DNA of 64,000 nt from Staphylococcus lugdunensis (GCF_002901705.1 NZ_PPPV01000012.1:1194782-1258781); one strand, 5' to 3'. Numbered from the stretch's first letter, positions 18,369-28,700 are shown. Made by a program: numbers and translations. The notes: generated by a model from the sequence alone, not told the origin.

Positions 18369-19361
18369 ATGTGTACTGGCTTTTCTTTTTATACAAAACA
18401 AAATCATCATTATTTAGCACGTACCATGGATTTTGCCTTTGAATTTAATGGCATACCTACTGTAGTGCCAAGAGATTTCAAATATGATTTTGATTTAGAA
18501 GATGCTTTGCAATTAACGTATGGTTTTGTAGGTACTAATCTTAAAGTGGGACGATATCGTTTTGGTGATGGTATCAATGAACAAGGACTTGCTATCTCCA
18601 ATCATTATTTCACCGGCGAAGCCTCTTATTGTAAACATAAACGCTATGGATATTTTAATTTAGCACCTGAAGAATTTATTGTTTGGGTATTAGGCTTCGT
18701 AAAAAACATTGCGGATTTAAAGCAAAAGGCAGCACATATCAATATATTAAATGAAAAAAATACGACATTAAATATTGTGCCCCCATTACAATTTATGATC
18801 ACAGATAAAACAGGTCATACTGCTACAGTTGAACCACGTAATGGTAGGGTCATTATCAAAGATAATCATGTAAACGTCCTTACCAATGCACCAAGCGTAG
18901 AATGGCATATAGAAAACTTACGCAATTACGCGTTTCTGTCACCAACGAAAACTGCTTATCCTATTGTAGGAAAGATACTTACTCGTCCTATGGGCATCGA
19001 AGCAGGTACAAATGGTTTGCCTGGAGGCTATACTTCGACCGAGCGTTTTGTTAGAGCAAGCTATCTTCGACAACAGTTACACAGTGCCACTGACGAAAGC
19101 CAAAATCTTAACAACTGCTTTAAGCTGCTGGATAGTGTGAGTATTCCAAAAGGTGCTGTATTAGATGGTGGCACACCTCACTATACTCAGTATCAACTAG
19201 TCATGGACAGTGAAACATTAACGTTTTACATCAAGCCATATTCAACGAATCAAATTTTTTCGCTTACATTAACTGAAGAAATACTGACACAAAAAGAGAT
19301 GGTGTTTTTCCCATTGAAACAAGAAATTCAATTTACACCGCTAAAAAACACTAAAGACTAG
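18369..19361 (+). CDS. linear amide C-N hydrolase, choloylglycine hydrolase family
   Basis: A 330-residue Ntn-hydrolase. Cys2, exposed after Met removal, is the nucleophile, and Arg18 and Asp21 in ARTMDF complete the usual N-terminal active site. GINEQGLAISNHYF and VLTNAPSVEWHIENL hold further conserved Asn residues. Family members hydrolyse conjugated bile salts, penicillin V or N-acyl homoserine lactones; staphylococcal copies are often called bile salt hydrolase-like but the substrate here is not determinable. A strong AAAGGAG site precedes the ATG. Confidence 0.85.
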   Translation: MCTGFSFYTKQNHHYLARTMDFAFEFNGIPTVVPRDFKYDFDLEDALQLTYGFVGTNLKVGRYRFGDGINEQGLAISNHYFTGEASYCKHKRYGYFNLAPEEFIVWVLGFVKNIADLKQKAAHINILNEKNTTLNIVPPLQFMITDKTGHTATVEPRNGRVIIKDNHVNVLTNAPSVEWHIENLRNYAFLSPTKTAYPIVGKILTRPMGIEAGTNGLPGGYTSTERFVRASYLRQQLHSATDESQNLNNCFKLLDSVSIPKGAVLDGGTPHYTQYQLVMDSETLTFYIKPYSTNQIFSLTLTEEILTQKEMVFFPLKQEIQFTPLKNTKD

Positions 19362-19449
19362 CAACCTATGTAAGTGTCCCTGCTATTTCTTAACCGTTAA
19401 AACATGATATGATAAAAACGTATTAGAAAATAATTGGGAGTGAACTTAA

Positions 19450-20280
19450 ATGGCTTTTAAAAAAGTTTTAACAATTGCCGGTTCTGACACCAGTGCTGGC
19501 GCAGGAATGCAAGCAGACCTAAAAACATTCCAAGAATTAGACACTTATGGCATGGTGGCATTGACTGCTGTCGTTACCATGGACAAAGATACGTGGTCTC
19601 ACGATGTGACACCATTACCAATGGAGTTACTCGAAAAACAACTTGAAACTGCAATTTCAATTGGTCCAGACGCCATTAAAACAGGTATGTTGGGTACACA
19701 AGAAATTATTCAACGTGCTGGCGAGGCCTTTGAACAATCGGGTGCAAAATACTTCGTAGTAGACCCAGTGATGGTTTGTAAAGGCGAAGATGAAGTACTT
19801 AACCCAGGAAATACTGATGCGATGATTAAATATTTATTACCTAAAGCAACCGTAGTGACACCTAATTTATTTGAAGCAGGACAACTTTCAGGTTTAGGTA
19901 AATTAACTTCAATCGCAGACATGAAACAAGCAGCTAAAATCATTCATGATTAAGGTGCACAACATGTCATCATTAAAGGTGGTAAAGCACTAGATCAAGA
20001 TAAATCTTATGATTTATACTTTGATGGCGCAAATTACTATCAATTAACAACAGATATGTTCCAACAAAGTTACAATCATGGTGCTGGTTGTACATTTGCA
20101 GCAGCAACAACAGCTTATTTAGCTAATGGCAAATCACCAAAAGAAGCTGTTATTGCCGCTAAAGGTTTTGTGGCATCTGCAATTAAAAATGGCTGGAAAA
20201 TGAATGCGTTTGTTGGACCGGTTGATCATGGTGCATTTAATCGTGTTGAACATATCGACGTAGAAGTAACAGAAGTATAG
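19450..20280 (+). pseudogene. pdxK: pdxK (pyridoxal/hydroxymethylpyrimidine kinase) with in-frame nonsense codon
   Basis: The PfkB/ThiD-like reading frame runs from ATG 19450 to the stop at 20278-20280, about 276 codons, but is interrupted by TAA at 19951-19953. Before the stop the sequence has AGSDTSAGAGMQADLKTF and ends KQAAKIIHD; after it, in the same frame, it resumes GAQHVIIKGGKALDQDKSYD and includes SYNHGAGCTFAAATTAYL. The recalled S. aureus protein has Leu at this place, so TTA to TAA is the likely change. The conserved GAGC catalytic motif lies only in the part after the stop, so the 167-residue product should be inactive. The rest of the frame is undamaged, suggesting a recent mutation or a sequencing error. 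Confidence 0.88.
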
Positions 20281-20292
20281 TTTTTTAACATG

Positions 20293-20355
20293 AAGCTTTT
20301 AATTATTCTCTTGGCTTTAACAAAAGCAAACGGGAATAGTTAAAAGCTTTTTTAT
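20293..20355 (+). terminator. terminator of pdxK
   Basis: AAGCTTTTAA (20293-20302) pairs with TTAAAAGCTT (20340-20349), followed by TTTTTATA. Confidence 0.8.
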
Positions 20356-20575
20356 ATAGTATTAAAATATCAACTTGTTCATTTTAGCCCCTATAAGTTA
20401 CAGTAACTATTTCTACTTCGTCTATTTTACTTTCTAATATTTTAGTAATATAAACGATCAAAATCATCGACGAATAGGAAAAACTATATCACATTTATTA
20501 TTTTATGTTTAAACTAACTGTTTTTTGCGTAAAGTAAGAATGCATTTAATTATTGAGTTTTAAAGGAGTTTTATG

Positions 20576-21709
20576 ATGAATAAAGTAAAAGAACCTATTA
20601 CAATTATTGGTGGCGGTATCGGTGGTTTAACACTTGCCCGTGTGTTATATGTGAATGGCATACCTTCAAAAATCTATGAGGCAGATGCATCGCCGAATGC
20701 TCGTACACAAGGTGGTCAATTAGATATTCATGAATATAATGGTCAGGTTGCTTTAGAAAAGGCTAATTTAATGGATGAATTTCATTCGATTATTCATGAA
20801 GGTGCCGATGCAGCAAAAATTGTAGATACCAATGGAGAATTACTTCTAGAGGTGCCTGCTGATGAAGAAAATGGACGTCCTGAAGTATTACGTGGTGACT
20901 TACGCCAAATTTTAATTCACTCACTTCCAGAAGAAACAATTGAATGGAATAAAAAAGTAGATCATATAGAAGAAATTCAACACGGAGAATATAAAGTCGT
21001 ATTTAGAGATGAAAGCTTTATAAACACTACAAAATTAATTGGCGCAGATGGTGCATGGTCAAAAGTACGCAAATTATTAACAGATATTACACCGAATTAT
21101 GTAGGTACAACCTTTATTGAAACTTATTTACACGATGTTGATAACAAACATCCTAAAACAGCTGAAATTGTTGGTGAAGGAGCGATGTATGCCCTTTCTC
21201 CTGGAAAAGGTTTTGTAGCTCATCGCGAAGCAAATAATATTATTCACACTTATATAGAAATGAACCGTGATTTAGATTGGATTAATCGAATAGATTTTTC
21301 TAATAAAACAGAAACGATCAAAACGATTTTAGCTGAATTTAAAGGCTGGGCACCAGAAATTACTGCATTGTTAACTGAGTCAGATTCAAATATCGTAGCT
21401 AGAAAAATCAATGCTTTACCTGACAAACATCGCTGGGAACCTAAGTCAGGCATCACTTTAATTGGTGACGCTGCACATTTAATGGCGCCATCTGGTGAAG
21501 GCGCTAACTTAGCTATGCTAGATGGTGCAGAATTAGCAGAAGGCATCGCTAAAAATTACAATCATTTCGACGAAGTAATCAAAGAATACGAAAGTCAAAT
21601 GTTCCCTAGAAGTGAAGCAGAGCAACAAGAATCACACGAACTATTGGATATTTGTCTAGGCCAAGATAGTCCTGAACGTTTTGTCAAACTATTTAAAGGT
21701 GAAGCATAA
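20576..21709 (+). CDS. FAD-dependent monooxygenase, TetX-like family
   Basis: A 377-residue class A flavoprotein monooxygenase. The N-terminal dinucleotide motif is IIGGGIGGLTLARVL, the middle LIGADGAWSKVRKLL resembles the DG motif, and GDAAHLMAPSGEGANLAM is the second FAD motif. The overall layout is that of the TetX/NAD(P)H hydroxylase family, whose members hydroxylate aromatic compounds. The residues do not prove tetracycline degradation, and no resistance claim is made. The second of two ATGs is favoured by spacing from AAAGGAG (seven bases). Confidence 0.82.
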   Translation: MNKVKEPITIIGGGIGGLTLARVLYVNGIPSKIYEADASPNARTQGGQLDIHEYNGQVALEKANLMDEFHSIIHEGADAAKIVDTNGELLLEVPADEENGRPEVLRGDLRQILIHSLPEETIEWNKKVDHIEEIQHGEYKVVFRDESFINTTKLIGADGAWSKVRKLLTDITPNYVGTTFIETYLHDVDNKHPKTAEIVGEGAMYALSPGKGFVAHREANNIIHTYIEMNRDLDWINRIDFSNKTETIKTILAEFKGWAPEITALLTESDSNIVARKINALPDKHRWEPKSGITLIGDAAHLMAPSGEGANLAMLDGAELAEGIAKNYNHFDEVIKEYESQMFPRSEAEQQESHELLDICLGQDSPERFVKLFKGEA

Positions 21710-21859
21710 TCACTGATAGCATTGCGTATTCTAAGTATTTAGTCGTAGAAGATTATACGTAGTACGTCGTATTAAAAGTTGGTACTTGGGGCTCATGATT
21801 TTGAATTAAAAATTCAGTAAGATATGAAGTGTAGAGAGATAAAGGAGGAGCAAGTCAAC

Positions 21860-22030
21860 ATGATTATTCACAAGCAAAATATAGAAAACGGTGTCCCTAT
21901 CTACGAAATCATTACGCGAACCTTCAAGACAATTACGGTAAAATTCGATGAAACGTTTAATAAAAACGAAATCTATAAATTGCTCTCTCTACTAGAAAAT
22001 GACGTTGATAACATGAAATTAAGTTATTAA
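21860..22030 (+). CDS. vraX: VraX, cell-wall-stress induced small protein
   Basis: A 56-residue protein beginning MIIHKQNIENGVPIYEIITR and ending LLENDVDNMKLSY. It matches the recalled S. aureus VraX (MIIYRQYHHEGAPVYEIITK and so on) along its whole length with many substitutions. S. aureus VraX is strongly induced by cell-wall antibiotics and has been reported to bind complement C1q. AAAGGAGGAG precedes the ATG by about nine bases; the longer frame from 21824 includes that ribosome-binding site and is rejected. Confidence 0.85.
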   Translation: MIIHKQNIENGVPIYEIITRTFKTITVKFDETFNKNEIYKLLSLLENDVDNMKLSY

Positions 22031-22146
22031 CCTCATTGGCCTCCATGTTATTTCGTCATGGATCCACCCTTAAAAAGTACGATGTTACTGACCCCCTATC
22101 ATGTAACAAACGTCAAATAGTATTCCTAAATTCACCTTATTAAAGT

Positions 22147-22206
22147 CAAACAAGCACTGAATTCATTCCAAAGTTGTCCCCTTTGGCGAATATCAGTGCT
22201 TGTTTG
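22147..22206. terminator. bidirectional terminator between vraX and the ScdA-type gene
   Basis: CAAACAAGCACTGA (22147-22160) pairs perfectly with TCAGTGCTTGTTTG (22193-22206) across a 32-base loop, between two converging genes. Confidence 0.75.
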
Positions 22207-22209
22207 TTG

Positions 22210-22887
22210 TTATGCATGTAATTTATTAAACAATACATGATTTTCAAGATGCACATGTCGATATGTTGCTTTTTCAATTGCTTGGAGGCGTTGATAAACG
22301 AGGCGCCATGTATTACATGCTTCATTTGGAATTGTATAATCATTTGTTAGCTGATTCATTTTCTTCAGTATTTGACCAACCTCATCATGATCTATCTTCA
22401 AATCTAGAATAATTTGTTCTATTTCTGCAACATCTTGCCCATTTGAAAAAGCAATCATTTTAGGAAAATCATGATCATCTTCTTGTGCCGTGTGTGCAGT
22501 CATGTTGTTTTTATATTGGGTATATAACGCTTTTAACTCAATGAGATAATCGTGTTGCGGCCCATGTACTTTAGCTACTTTTGTTATATATGGCGTTAGT
22601 TGTTTTAATTCTTCCTTTAGTGGTTCATGATACGCAGCTTGAATATACTGAATCAATGAGGCCACGCTTAAATATTTAGGATTTAAACCGCCACCTGGCT
22701 CACTTTGTCTTTCGAGTTGTTGAAGCTGTGATAACAACGCTTCTAACGATAATTTACTCTTTTGGCTTGCTTGTTCGATTGAAATAGCACCACCGCAACA
22801 AAAATCTATGCCTGCATGCTTAAAAACATCTGCTGCTTTTGGATAATCAGTCACTACTTCTGCAACAATTGTTTCTTTCGTTATCAT
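22210..22887 (-). CDS. scdA: ScdA-type di-iron iron-sulfur cluster repair protein
   Basis: A 225-residue RIC-family protein. The N-terminal DUF542 domain has [20 protein letters not shown] followed by CGG, giving the conserved CC pair near residues 30-31. The C-terminal hemerythrin-like domain keeps its iron-ligand histidines and acids: [42 protein letters not shown] and [11 protein letters not shown]. aureus ScdA (224 residues) repairs iron-sulfur clusters damaged by nitric oxide or peroxide. ATG at 22887 follows AAAGGTGA; the 17 upstream codons precede that site. In S. aureus scdA lies beside lytSR, so this copy is either relocated or a paralogue. Confidence 0.87.
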   Translation of the reverse strand: MITKETIVAEVVTDYPKAADVFKHAGIDFCCGGAISIEQASQKSKLSLEALLSQLQQLERQSEPGGGLNPKYLSVASLIQYIQAAYHEPLKEELKQLTPYITKVAKVHGPQHDYLIELKALYTQYKNNMTAHTAQEDDHDFPKMIAFSNGQDVAEIEQIILDLKIDHDEVGQILKKMNQLTNDYTIPNEACNTWRLVYQRLQAIEKATYRHVHLENHVLFNKLHA

Positions 22888-23011
22888 ATTAATCACCTTT
22901 ATCATATAAGTTATCCATATTATAAAACGTGTTAGCACGATAACCTAGTCTGTTCATAAGATTGACAAAATGACGTCGCCTTTTATTCAAATTTAGCGAC
23001 AAAAACAAATA

Positions 23012-23048
23012 ACGTGCGTGCCAATTCATCATAAATTGACATGCACGT
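23012..23048 (-). terminator. terminator of proP
   Basis: ACGTGCGTGCCAATT pairs with AATTGACATGCACGT (two mismatches), followed on the minus strand by TTATTTGTTTTTG. Confidence 0.7.
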
Positions 23049-23060
23049 CTAATTGTCATA

Positions 23061-24473
23061 CTAAAAGTCTTCTTTTTCTTTACGTTCTTGTACCCACCAT
23101 AATGCCTCTTTAGGATGCTCTTCGAAGTATCTACGGTCTTCTTCACTATCGACATTAGGATAAGAACCTTTCAATGATTTTCCAGCCATACTGAAATGCA
23201 GTAATGAAATGACAACAAAACCAATGACGCTTATCGCAGTTAAATAATATGCAGGTGCTAAAATATTGTTTGTGTAGTTTACTAACCAAGCAGCTATAAG
23301 TGGTGTCGTACCACCAAATAATGACACTGATAAGTTAAAGGTTACAGACAATGTTCGATATCTAATATGCGTATAGAACATTGTTGGCAACGATCCAGGC
23401 ATTGTCGCCTCATATGTTGATAAGAAGAATCCTAATACTAGTACACCAACAATAATCAGTGGTAATGAGCGAGTATTCAATAAGCTAAAAGCAACGATAC
23501 TTAATAGTGTTAAACCACCCGTACCTATTAAGAACACTTTTTTCTCACCAATTTTATCTGCAATTCTACCGAACATAAGTGCTAATGGAATCATAATAGC
23601 CATCACACAAGTAATCAGCACACTTGTTGTTGTCGCATCCAATTTTACTATTTGTTCTAAGTAAGTCGGTAAATATGCAGTGACTGTATAATTTGTTACG
23701 TTAAAAAATACAACCGCTACAAAACAGACTAAAATATCCTTGTAATAGTAACGAATAATAGTTAAAAAACCAATATTATCTCGTTGTGGCGCCGTTTCAA
23801 TATCATTTTCGAAAATAGGTGATTCTTCTAAGCGACGACGTAAATATAATCCAAATAAACCAAGGAATAAACCTAGAATAAACGGTATTCTCCAGCCCCA
23901 TGATTGCATTTGTTCTGCCGTTAATAAATAACTTAAAATGGCAATCATAATTGAAGCTGCTATATAACCTGATAATGTCCCAATTTCCAAACCACAGCCT
24001 AAACGATTACGGCTTTTATCTGGAGAAGACTCTGCTACGTATGTCATTGCACCAGCATATTCTCCTCCTGTAGAGAACCCTTGCAACACTCTAGCAAGTA
24101 GTAATAGTATTGGTGCCCAAATTCCTATAGTATCGTAGTTGGGTAACAAACCAATCGTTAACGTTGAAAACGCCATTAAAATAATTGTCGTTGTTAATAC
24201 GACTTTCCGACCATATTTATCTCCTATAACGCCAAAAACAATTCCCCCAATTGGTCGTAATAAGAAAGCAATCGCTAACGCAGCGAAAGTAAGAATTAGT
24301 CGAATTTGATTGTTTTCAACTGGAGAAAAGAAGTTTGCACCTATGTATGCAGTTGTGTAGGCATAAACCCCAAAATCAAACCATTCCATGGCATTACCAA
24401 TTCCTGTTGCGATAACAGTTTTTTTGGCTTTTTGAGCGTTTACCATGTTAATATTTTCTTTTTCGAAATCCAT
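23061..24473 (-). CDS. proP: MFS osmoprotectant/proton symporter ProP
   Basis: A 470-residue major facilitator with 12 hydrophobic segments. The family signatures are present: [20 protein letters not shown] at TM1 (quoted in part), [18 protein letters not shown] in the TM2-TM3 loop, and [17 protein letters not shown] at TM5. ProP takes up proline and glycine betaine for osmotic adaptation. The E. coli C-terminal coiled coil is absent; the tail is short and charged (ERKEKEDF). AAGGGAG lies ten bases before the ATG. Confidence 0.9.
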   Translation of the reverse strand: MDFEKENINMVNAQKAKKTVIATGIGNAMEWFDFGVYAYTTAYIGANFFSPVENNQIRLILTFAALAIAFLLRPIGGIVFGVIGDKYGRKVVLTTTIILMAFSTLTIGLLPNYDTIGIWAPILLLLARVLQGFSTGGEYAGAMTYVAESSPDKSRNRLGCGLEIGTLSGYIAASIMIAILSYLLTAEQMQSWGWRIPFILGLFLGLFGLYLRRRLEESPIFENDIETAPQRDNIGFLTIIRYYYKDILVCFVAVVFFNVTNYTVTAYLPTYLEQIVKLDATTTSVLITCVMAIMIPLALMFGRIADKIGEKKVFLIGTGGLTLLSIVAFSLLNTRSLPLIIVGVLVLGFFLSTYEATMPGSLPTMFYTHIRYRTLSVTFNLSVSLFGGTTPLIAAWLVNYTNNILAPAYYLTAISVIGFVVISLLHFSMAGKSLKGSYPNVDSEEDRRYFEEHPKEALWWVQERKEKEDF

Positions 24474-25088
24474 GAATGATACACTCCCTTGTAATATGTT
24501 ACATAATTATACGTTATTAATTTATAATGTCAAATTGATTAAAGAAAAATTAATTTTTAAAATTCAAGTTTATTCATTTTACAGAATTTTTAATTATATT
24601 TATATAAATTTTTAATGCTTTATCGTGTTATAGTAAATTGCGTTGAAATATTGCCCGCTACATTTTGACTTTAAATATTCACTATCGCATAGTTAAACAT
24701 AGGGATTCCGGCATATTCCCACTCGTTTTAATAATGCTTATATCTCCATTAATATCAATGACTTAAGGATTTTGAAAAATGTTGTCAATCTAGCGAATAC
24801 TCACTTTAAAGGCAATAAAAGTTGTCAAAAATTTATATTGTTTTTTCAACATAAATCCGGTGTTATATAAAATATAATATGTCATCTAACTATACCCGCT
24901 ATATATTTATCCAATCATATGCAATATTTTGTATAATCTATATGTATTCACTTTTATTAATATTTATTTATTTCGATTAGAATGGCATTTTGTATCTATT
25001 TCGCTAAAAACCAAAGTGGTTACTGCTCTTTTTACTAGTAACTCATTTATGTAAAATAAGACTTTTAAGCACATCATTTAATTAATAA
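24474..25088. other. long gene-free stretch upstream of proP
   Basis: About 610 bases of A+T-rich sequence. It must hold the proP promoter at its left end on the minus strand. No frame longer than a few codons follows a ribosome-binding site, and no paired repeat beyond short AT runs was found. Confidence 0.45.
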
Positions 25089-25119
25089 AGCCCATCGAAA
25101 TTTACTATTTCAACGGGCT
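25089..25119 (-). terminator. terminator of hxlAB
   Basis: AGCCCATCGAAAT pairs with ATTTCAACGGGCT (one mismatch); on the minus strand TTTATTAATTAAAT follows. Confidence 0.8.
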
Positions 25120-25143
25120 AATGAATATATTATATATAAATTT

Positions 25144-25692
25144 TCATTCTAAATTAGCATGATTATTTTGCATTGTTTCTTCATCAATATTAAACGTATC
25201 CATGAGTCCAAGTACCACACTATCTAAAAACAGGAGTGCAGCTTGTTCAAATAAACTGCCTAAAGGTTGTTCTGAACCTTCTGCGTTATATTTAGTTCCA
25301 GCAGGTAATTCAATCACCGTTTCTGCTAACTCCCCAATTGGAGAATCAGGATTTGTTGTTAATAATACGACTTTAGCACCTACTGTTTGGGCTTTTTCAG
25401 CTAACAAACGTAAATGCGCTGTTGAGCCTGAACCAGACAAGATTACAAATAAATCATGTTCTTTGATAGACGGCGTTGTTGATTCCCCTACGACGTACGC
25501 ATCTTTACCTAATTGATTTAGACGCATCGCAAAGCTATTCGCAATAAAGCCCGAACGCCCTTTACCTGCAGTGAATATACTTTGCGCACCATTTACATCA
25601 TTCGCAAAACGGTCGTATTGTTCATCTTGAACATGTGATAACGTACGCTCTAGCTCTTCAAGAATAAGACGGTAATTTGTAAATTGAGACAT
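25144..25692 (-). CDS. hxlB: 6-phospho-3-hexuloisomerase
   Basis: A 182-residue SIS-domain isomerase interconverting D-arabino-3-hexulose 6-phosphate and fructose 6-phosphate, the second step of the ribulose monophosphate pathway. Visible SIS features are SIFTAGKGRSGFIANSFAMR, quoted in part as TAGKGRSGF, and VILSGSGSTAHL-like FVILSGSGSTAHLR. ATG at 25692 has GAAGGTAA upstream and gives the S. aureus length. It starts one base after the hxlA stop. Confidence 0.93.
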   Translation of the reverse strand: MSQFTNYRLILEELERTLSHVQDEQYDRFANDVNGAQSIFTAGKGRSGFIANSFAMRLNQLGKDAYVVGESTTPSIKEHDLFVILSGSGSTAHLRLLAEKAQTVGAKVVLLTTNPDSPIGELAETVIELPAGTKYNAEGSEQPLGSLFEQAALLFLDSVVLGLMDTFNIDEETMQNNHANLE

Positions 25693-25693
25693 A

Positions 25694-26326
25694 TTATTTA
25701 CCTTCAATCGCATCACGACATTGTTTAGCCGCTTCTACAGGATCTTCAGCGTTAGCAATACCGCCACCTACAATAACTAAGTCCGGATTTTCAGCAACGA
25801 TTTCTTTTATCGTATCTGGTTTAATACCACCAGCAACGGCGACTTTAGAATTTTTAATTACAGATTTAACTTTACGTAAGCTATATAATGGCGATTGTCC
25901 CTCAGCTTGTAAGTCATAACCTGTGTGCACTGCAATATAGTCAGCACCCATATCATCTAATTCTTGCGCACGTTTTTCTAAATCTTGAACAGCAATCATA
26001 TCTACTAATAGTTGTTTATCATGTTTATGCGCTTCTTCAACTGCTGCTTTAATTGAAGCATCTTCAGCAACACCTAAAATAGTTACAACGTCTGCGCCAA
26101 ATTTAATCGCTTGGCTTACTTCATAATCTGCTGCATCCATTATTTTAAGATCTGCTAATACTTTTGCATTATTTATATTTTTATTTAAATGTTCAACGGC
26201 TGGTAACCCTTCATTGATAACAATAGGCGTACCTATTTCTACGATATCTACATATTCCTCAACTTTTTTAGCTAATTCTGCCGCTTCTTCTTTGTTTAAT
26301 AAATCGATTGCTAATTGTAATTCCAA
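25694..26326 (-). CDS. hxlA: 3-hexulose-6-phosphate synthase
   Basis: A 210-residue OMP-decarboxylase-like barrel condensing formaldehyde with ribulose 5-phosphate. KVLADLKIMDAADYEVSQA contains the DxKxxD active-site motif and VAGGIKPDTI plus VIVGGGIANAEDP form the phosphate-binding loops. A TTG start at 26326 is preferred: AAAGG lies nine bases upstream and the protein then aligns with S. aureus MELQLAIDLL. The ATG at 26335 abuts the ribosome-binding site. With hxlB it detoxifies formaldehyde or supplies ribulose 5-phosphate. Confidence 0.92.
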   Translation of the reverse strand: MELQLAIDLLNKEEAAELAKKVEEYVDIVEIGTPIVINEGLPAVEHLNKNINNAKVLADLKIMDAADYEVSQAIKFGADVVTILGVAEDASIKAAVEEAHKHDKQLLVDMIAVQDLEKRAQELDDMGADYIAVHTGYDLQAEGQSPLYSLRKVKSVIKNSKVAVAGGIKPDTIKEIVAENPDLVIVGGGIANAEDPVEAAKQCRDAIEGK

Positions 26327-26593
26327 TGCAAACATCCTTTCAACATTAATGTTATATAAATCATTATTTGTTTTTCTATTTCTAGTTAGCAGTTTACCCG
26401 TCTCATCTTTTTTTAAACGACTAGATTTTTCTCTAACAATTAACTTTTAACTGAAGTATTCGCATAGTCTATATGTATAATGACAACGTTATTGTTACTT
26501 TTTTAAATAAATTGAGCAGAGATATACAATTACGCTGTTCTTTTTAGTAAAATAGAATGATAAACATGTTGTATGGCACAAGGAGTGAATGTG

Positions 26594-26953
26594 TTGGAAC
26601 CAATTAATGAAATAGAAGTACAAAAAAGACTCACATCATACGAAAATAAACCTGTTTATTTACACGTTGAAACAACAAATGGTGCGTATGCAAACCATTT
26701 CGACCAACGTGTTTTTAATGCGGGGACGTTTTTAAGAAATATACAAGTCACATATGAACACGCACAACTTAAAGGCGGAGGCAAAGATCCTTACCGCGTT
26801 GGTCTCAAACTTCGTGATGGTGGCTGGGTCTATGTACAAGGACTCACACACTTCGAAGTCAACAATAATAATGAATTTTTAATTGCTGGATTTAATTATG
26901 AAGGACAATTGGCTGCCACTATTGAAATCAGTGATAAGCCATTCACATTATAG
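26594..26953 (+). CDS. YojF-family (DUF1806) protein
   Basis: A 119-residue protein of the YojF/DUF1806 family: ENKPVYLHVETTNGAYANHF, quoted at 20 residues, and KDPYRVGLKLRDGGWVYVQG are its core strands. TTG at 26594 is eight bases after AGGAG and is preferred to the ATG at 26573, which precedes that site; GTG at 26591 is possible. In Bacillus yojF neighbours yojG (bshB2) and is needed for full bacillithiol levels, and the same pairing occurs here, with bshB2 starting 13 bases downstream. Confidence 0.82.
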   Translation: MEPINEIEVQKRLTSYENKPVYLHVETTNGAYANHFDQRVFNAGTFLRNIQVTYEHAQLKGGGKDPYRVGLKLRDGGWVYVQGLTHFEVNNNNEFLIAGFNYEGQLAATIEISDKPFTL

Positions 26954-26966
26954 AGGAGGTACAGTC

Positions 26967-27632
26967 ATGAATGATGAAAGACATGTACTCGTTATATTTC
27001 CACATCCAGATGATGAAACCTTCTCATCTGCTGGGACGATAGCAAGTTATATTGAGGCAGGAGTACCTGTAACATATGCTTGCCTTACATTAGGACAAAT
27101 GGGACGTAATTTAGGTAATCCACCATTTGCAACAAGAGAATCCTTACCAGATATTAGAGAGCAAGAACTTGACAACGTCGCAAATATTTTAGGAATTACA
27201 AATTTGAGAAAAATGGGTTTACGAGATAAAACAGTAGAATTTGAACCTCATGCGCAAATGGATGCAATGATACAAGGATTAATTGACGAAACACATCCTT
27301 CTGTCATTATTTCTTTTTATCCTAATTACTCAGTACATCCTGACCATGAAGCTACTGCAGACGCTGTGATTAGAACTGTAAAACGTATGCCCGCTGCACA
27401 GCGCCCTCGTTTACAATTAGTCGCATTTAGTAATGATGCAATCGAACATTTAGGAGAACCAGATATTTTAAATGATATTTCAAAATATAAAGAACTAAAA
27501 TTAAAAGCATTTGAAGCTCATGCATCACAAACAGGTCCGTTTTTAAAACAATTAGCAAGTCCTGAAATTGATGGTGAAACGCAAAGTTTCTTAGAAGTAG
27601 AACCATTCTGGACTTATCATTTTAAAGCATAA
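26967..27632 (+). CDS. bshB2: bacillithiol biosynthesis deacetylase BshB2
   Basis: A 221-residue PIG-L/LmbE-family zinc deacetylase. It removes acetyl from GlcNAc-malate (or S-conjugates) in the bacillithiol pathway. Zinc-site residues are in FPHPDDETFSSAGTIAS and the second motif is SVHPDHEATADAV. ATG at 26967 has GAGGAGG upstream. The gene lies between yojF and folE2 on the same strand, in one probable transcription unit. Confidence 0.92.
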   Translation: MNDERHVLVIFPHPDDETFSSAGTIASYIEAGVPVTYACLTLGQMGRNLGNPPFATRESLPDIREQELDNVANILGITNLRKMGLRDKTVEFEPHAQMDAMIQGLIDETHPSVIISFYPNYSVHPDHEATADAVIRTVKRMPAAQRPRLQLVAFSNDAIEHLGEPDILNDISKYKELKLKAFEAHASQTGPFLKQLASPEIDGETQSFLEVEPFWTYHFKA

Positions 27633-27646
27633 GGGGAGTTTGAAAT

Positions 27647-28528
27647 ATGACTGAATTTGATTTATCAACACGAGAAGGTCGTTGGAAACACTTTGGCTCA
27701 GTTGATCCTGTCGAAGGTACAAAACCAACGACGAAACAAGACATGACAGACTTACAAAGCACACATAAAAATTTCCTTTTTGAAATTGAAGAAGTTGGTA
27801 TAAAAAACCTTGTGTACCCTGTTCGTATTAATCAATATCAAACAGCCGGAACATTTAGTTTTTCGACTAGCTTAACACAAAATGAAAAAGGAATTAATAT
27901 GAGTAGAATCTTAGAAAGCGTTGAAAAGCATTACAGTAATGGCCTAGAATTGGACTACAGCACATTGTATCAAGTATTACGGACACTACAAGAAAATATG
28001 AAACAAAATTCAGCTGGTGTCGATGTTAAAGGAAAATGGTTCTTTGATCGCTATAGTCCAGTAACAAACATTAAAGCAGTAGGTAATGCAGATGTCACAT
28101 ATGGCCTGGCAATTGAAGGCAATAATATTACCCGTAAAGAGCTTACGATAGAAGCAACAGTAACTACACTATGTCCATGTTCTAAAGAAATTAGTGAATA
28201 CTCTGCACATAATCAGCGCGGAATTGTTACTGTTAAAGCATACTTAGATAAAGATGAACAAATTGTAGATGATTACAAGGAGAAAATCTTGGACGCCATG
28301 GAAGCGAATGCAAGTTCGATCCTATACCCTATTTTAAAACGTCCAGATGAAAAACGTGTGACTGAACGCGCATATGAAAATCCACGTTTTGTCGAAGATT
28401 TGATTCGCTTAATTGCTGCTGACCTCGTTGATTTTGAGTGGATAGATGGTTTTGATATTGAATGTCGTAACGAAGAGTCTATCCATCAGCACGATGCTTT
28501 TGCTCGCTTAAAATATCGTAAATCATAA
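27647..28528 (+). CDS. folE2: GTP cyclohydrolase FolE2 (type IB)
   Basis: A 293-residue type IB GTP cyclohydrolase I that makes dihydroneopterin triphosphate for folate synthesis. The active-site segment [20 protein letters not shown] contains the conserved Cys near residue 176, and the C-terminal [17 protein letters not shown] is typical. This form uses Mn or other metals and is often kept for zinc limitation. In S. aureus it is the only GTP cyclohydrolase I. AGGGGAG precedes the ATG. Confidence 0.93.
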   Translation: MTEFDLSTREGRWKHFGSVDPVEGTKPTTKQDMTDLQSTHKNFLFEIEEVGIKNLVYPVRINQYQTAGTFSFSTSLTQNEKGINMSRILESVEKHYSNGLELDYSTLYQVLRTLQENMKQNSAGVDVKGKWFFDRYSPVTNIKAVGNADVTYGLAIEGNNITRKELTIEATVTTLCPCSKEISEYSAHNQRGIVTVKAYLDKDEQIVDDYKEKILDAMEANASSILYPILKRPDEKRVTERAYENPRFVEDLIRLIAADLVDFEWIDGFDIECRNEESIHQHDAFARLKYRKS

Positions 28529-28584
28529 AAATAAATCCTGATAATCATCGCATTGTTTGTCAGAATTGTTTCATTCATAAATAA

Positions 28585-28636
28585 TGAGCCAAACAAGGTT
28601 GTTTACACAACTGTTGCTTGGCTCAGTTTTTTATTG
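28585..28636 (+). terminator. terminator of yojF-bshB2-folE2
   Basis: TGAGCCAA(A)CAA pairs with TTGCTTGGCTCA, followed by GTTTTTTATT. Confidence 0.85.
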
Positions 28637-28700
28637 TCTTAATATTTGTCTTTTTGTTAATGACTAAGTGATATCATTGATTCAAGAGTAACACCGTGAT

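Noticed and set aside
20576..21709. Calling the FAD monooxygenase a tetracycline-inactivating TetX
   Set aside because: Motifs show only the wider family; many chromosomal homologues have other or unknown substrates.
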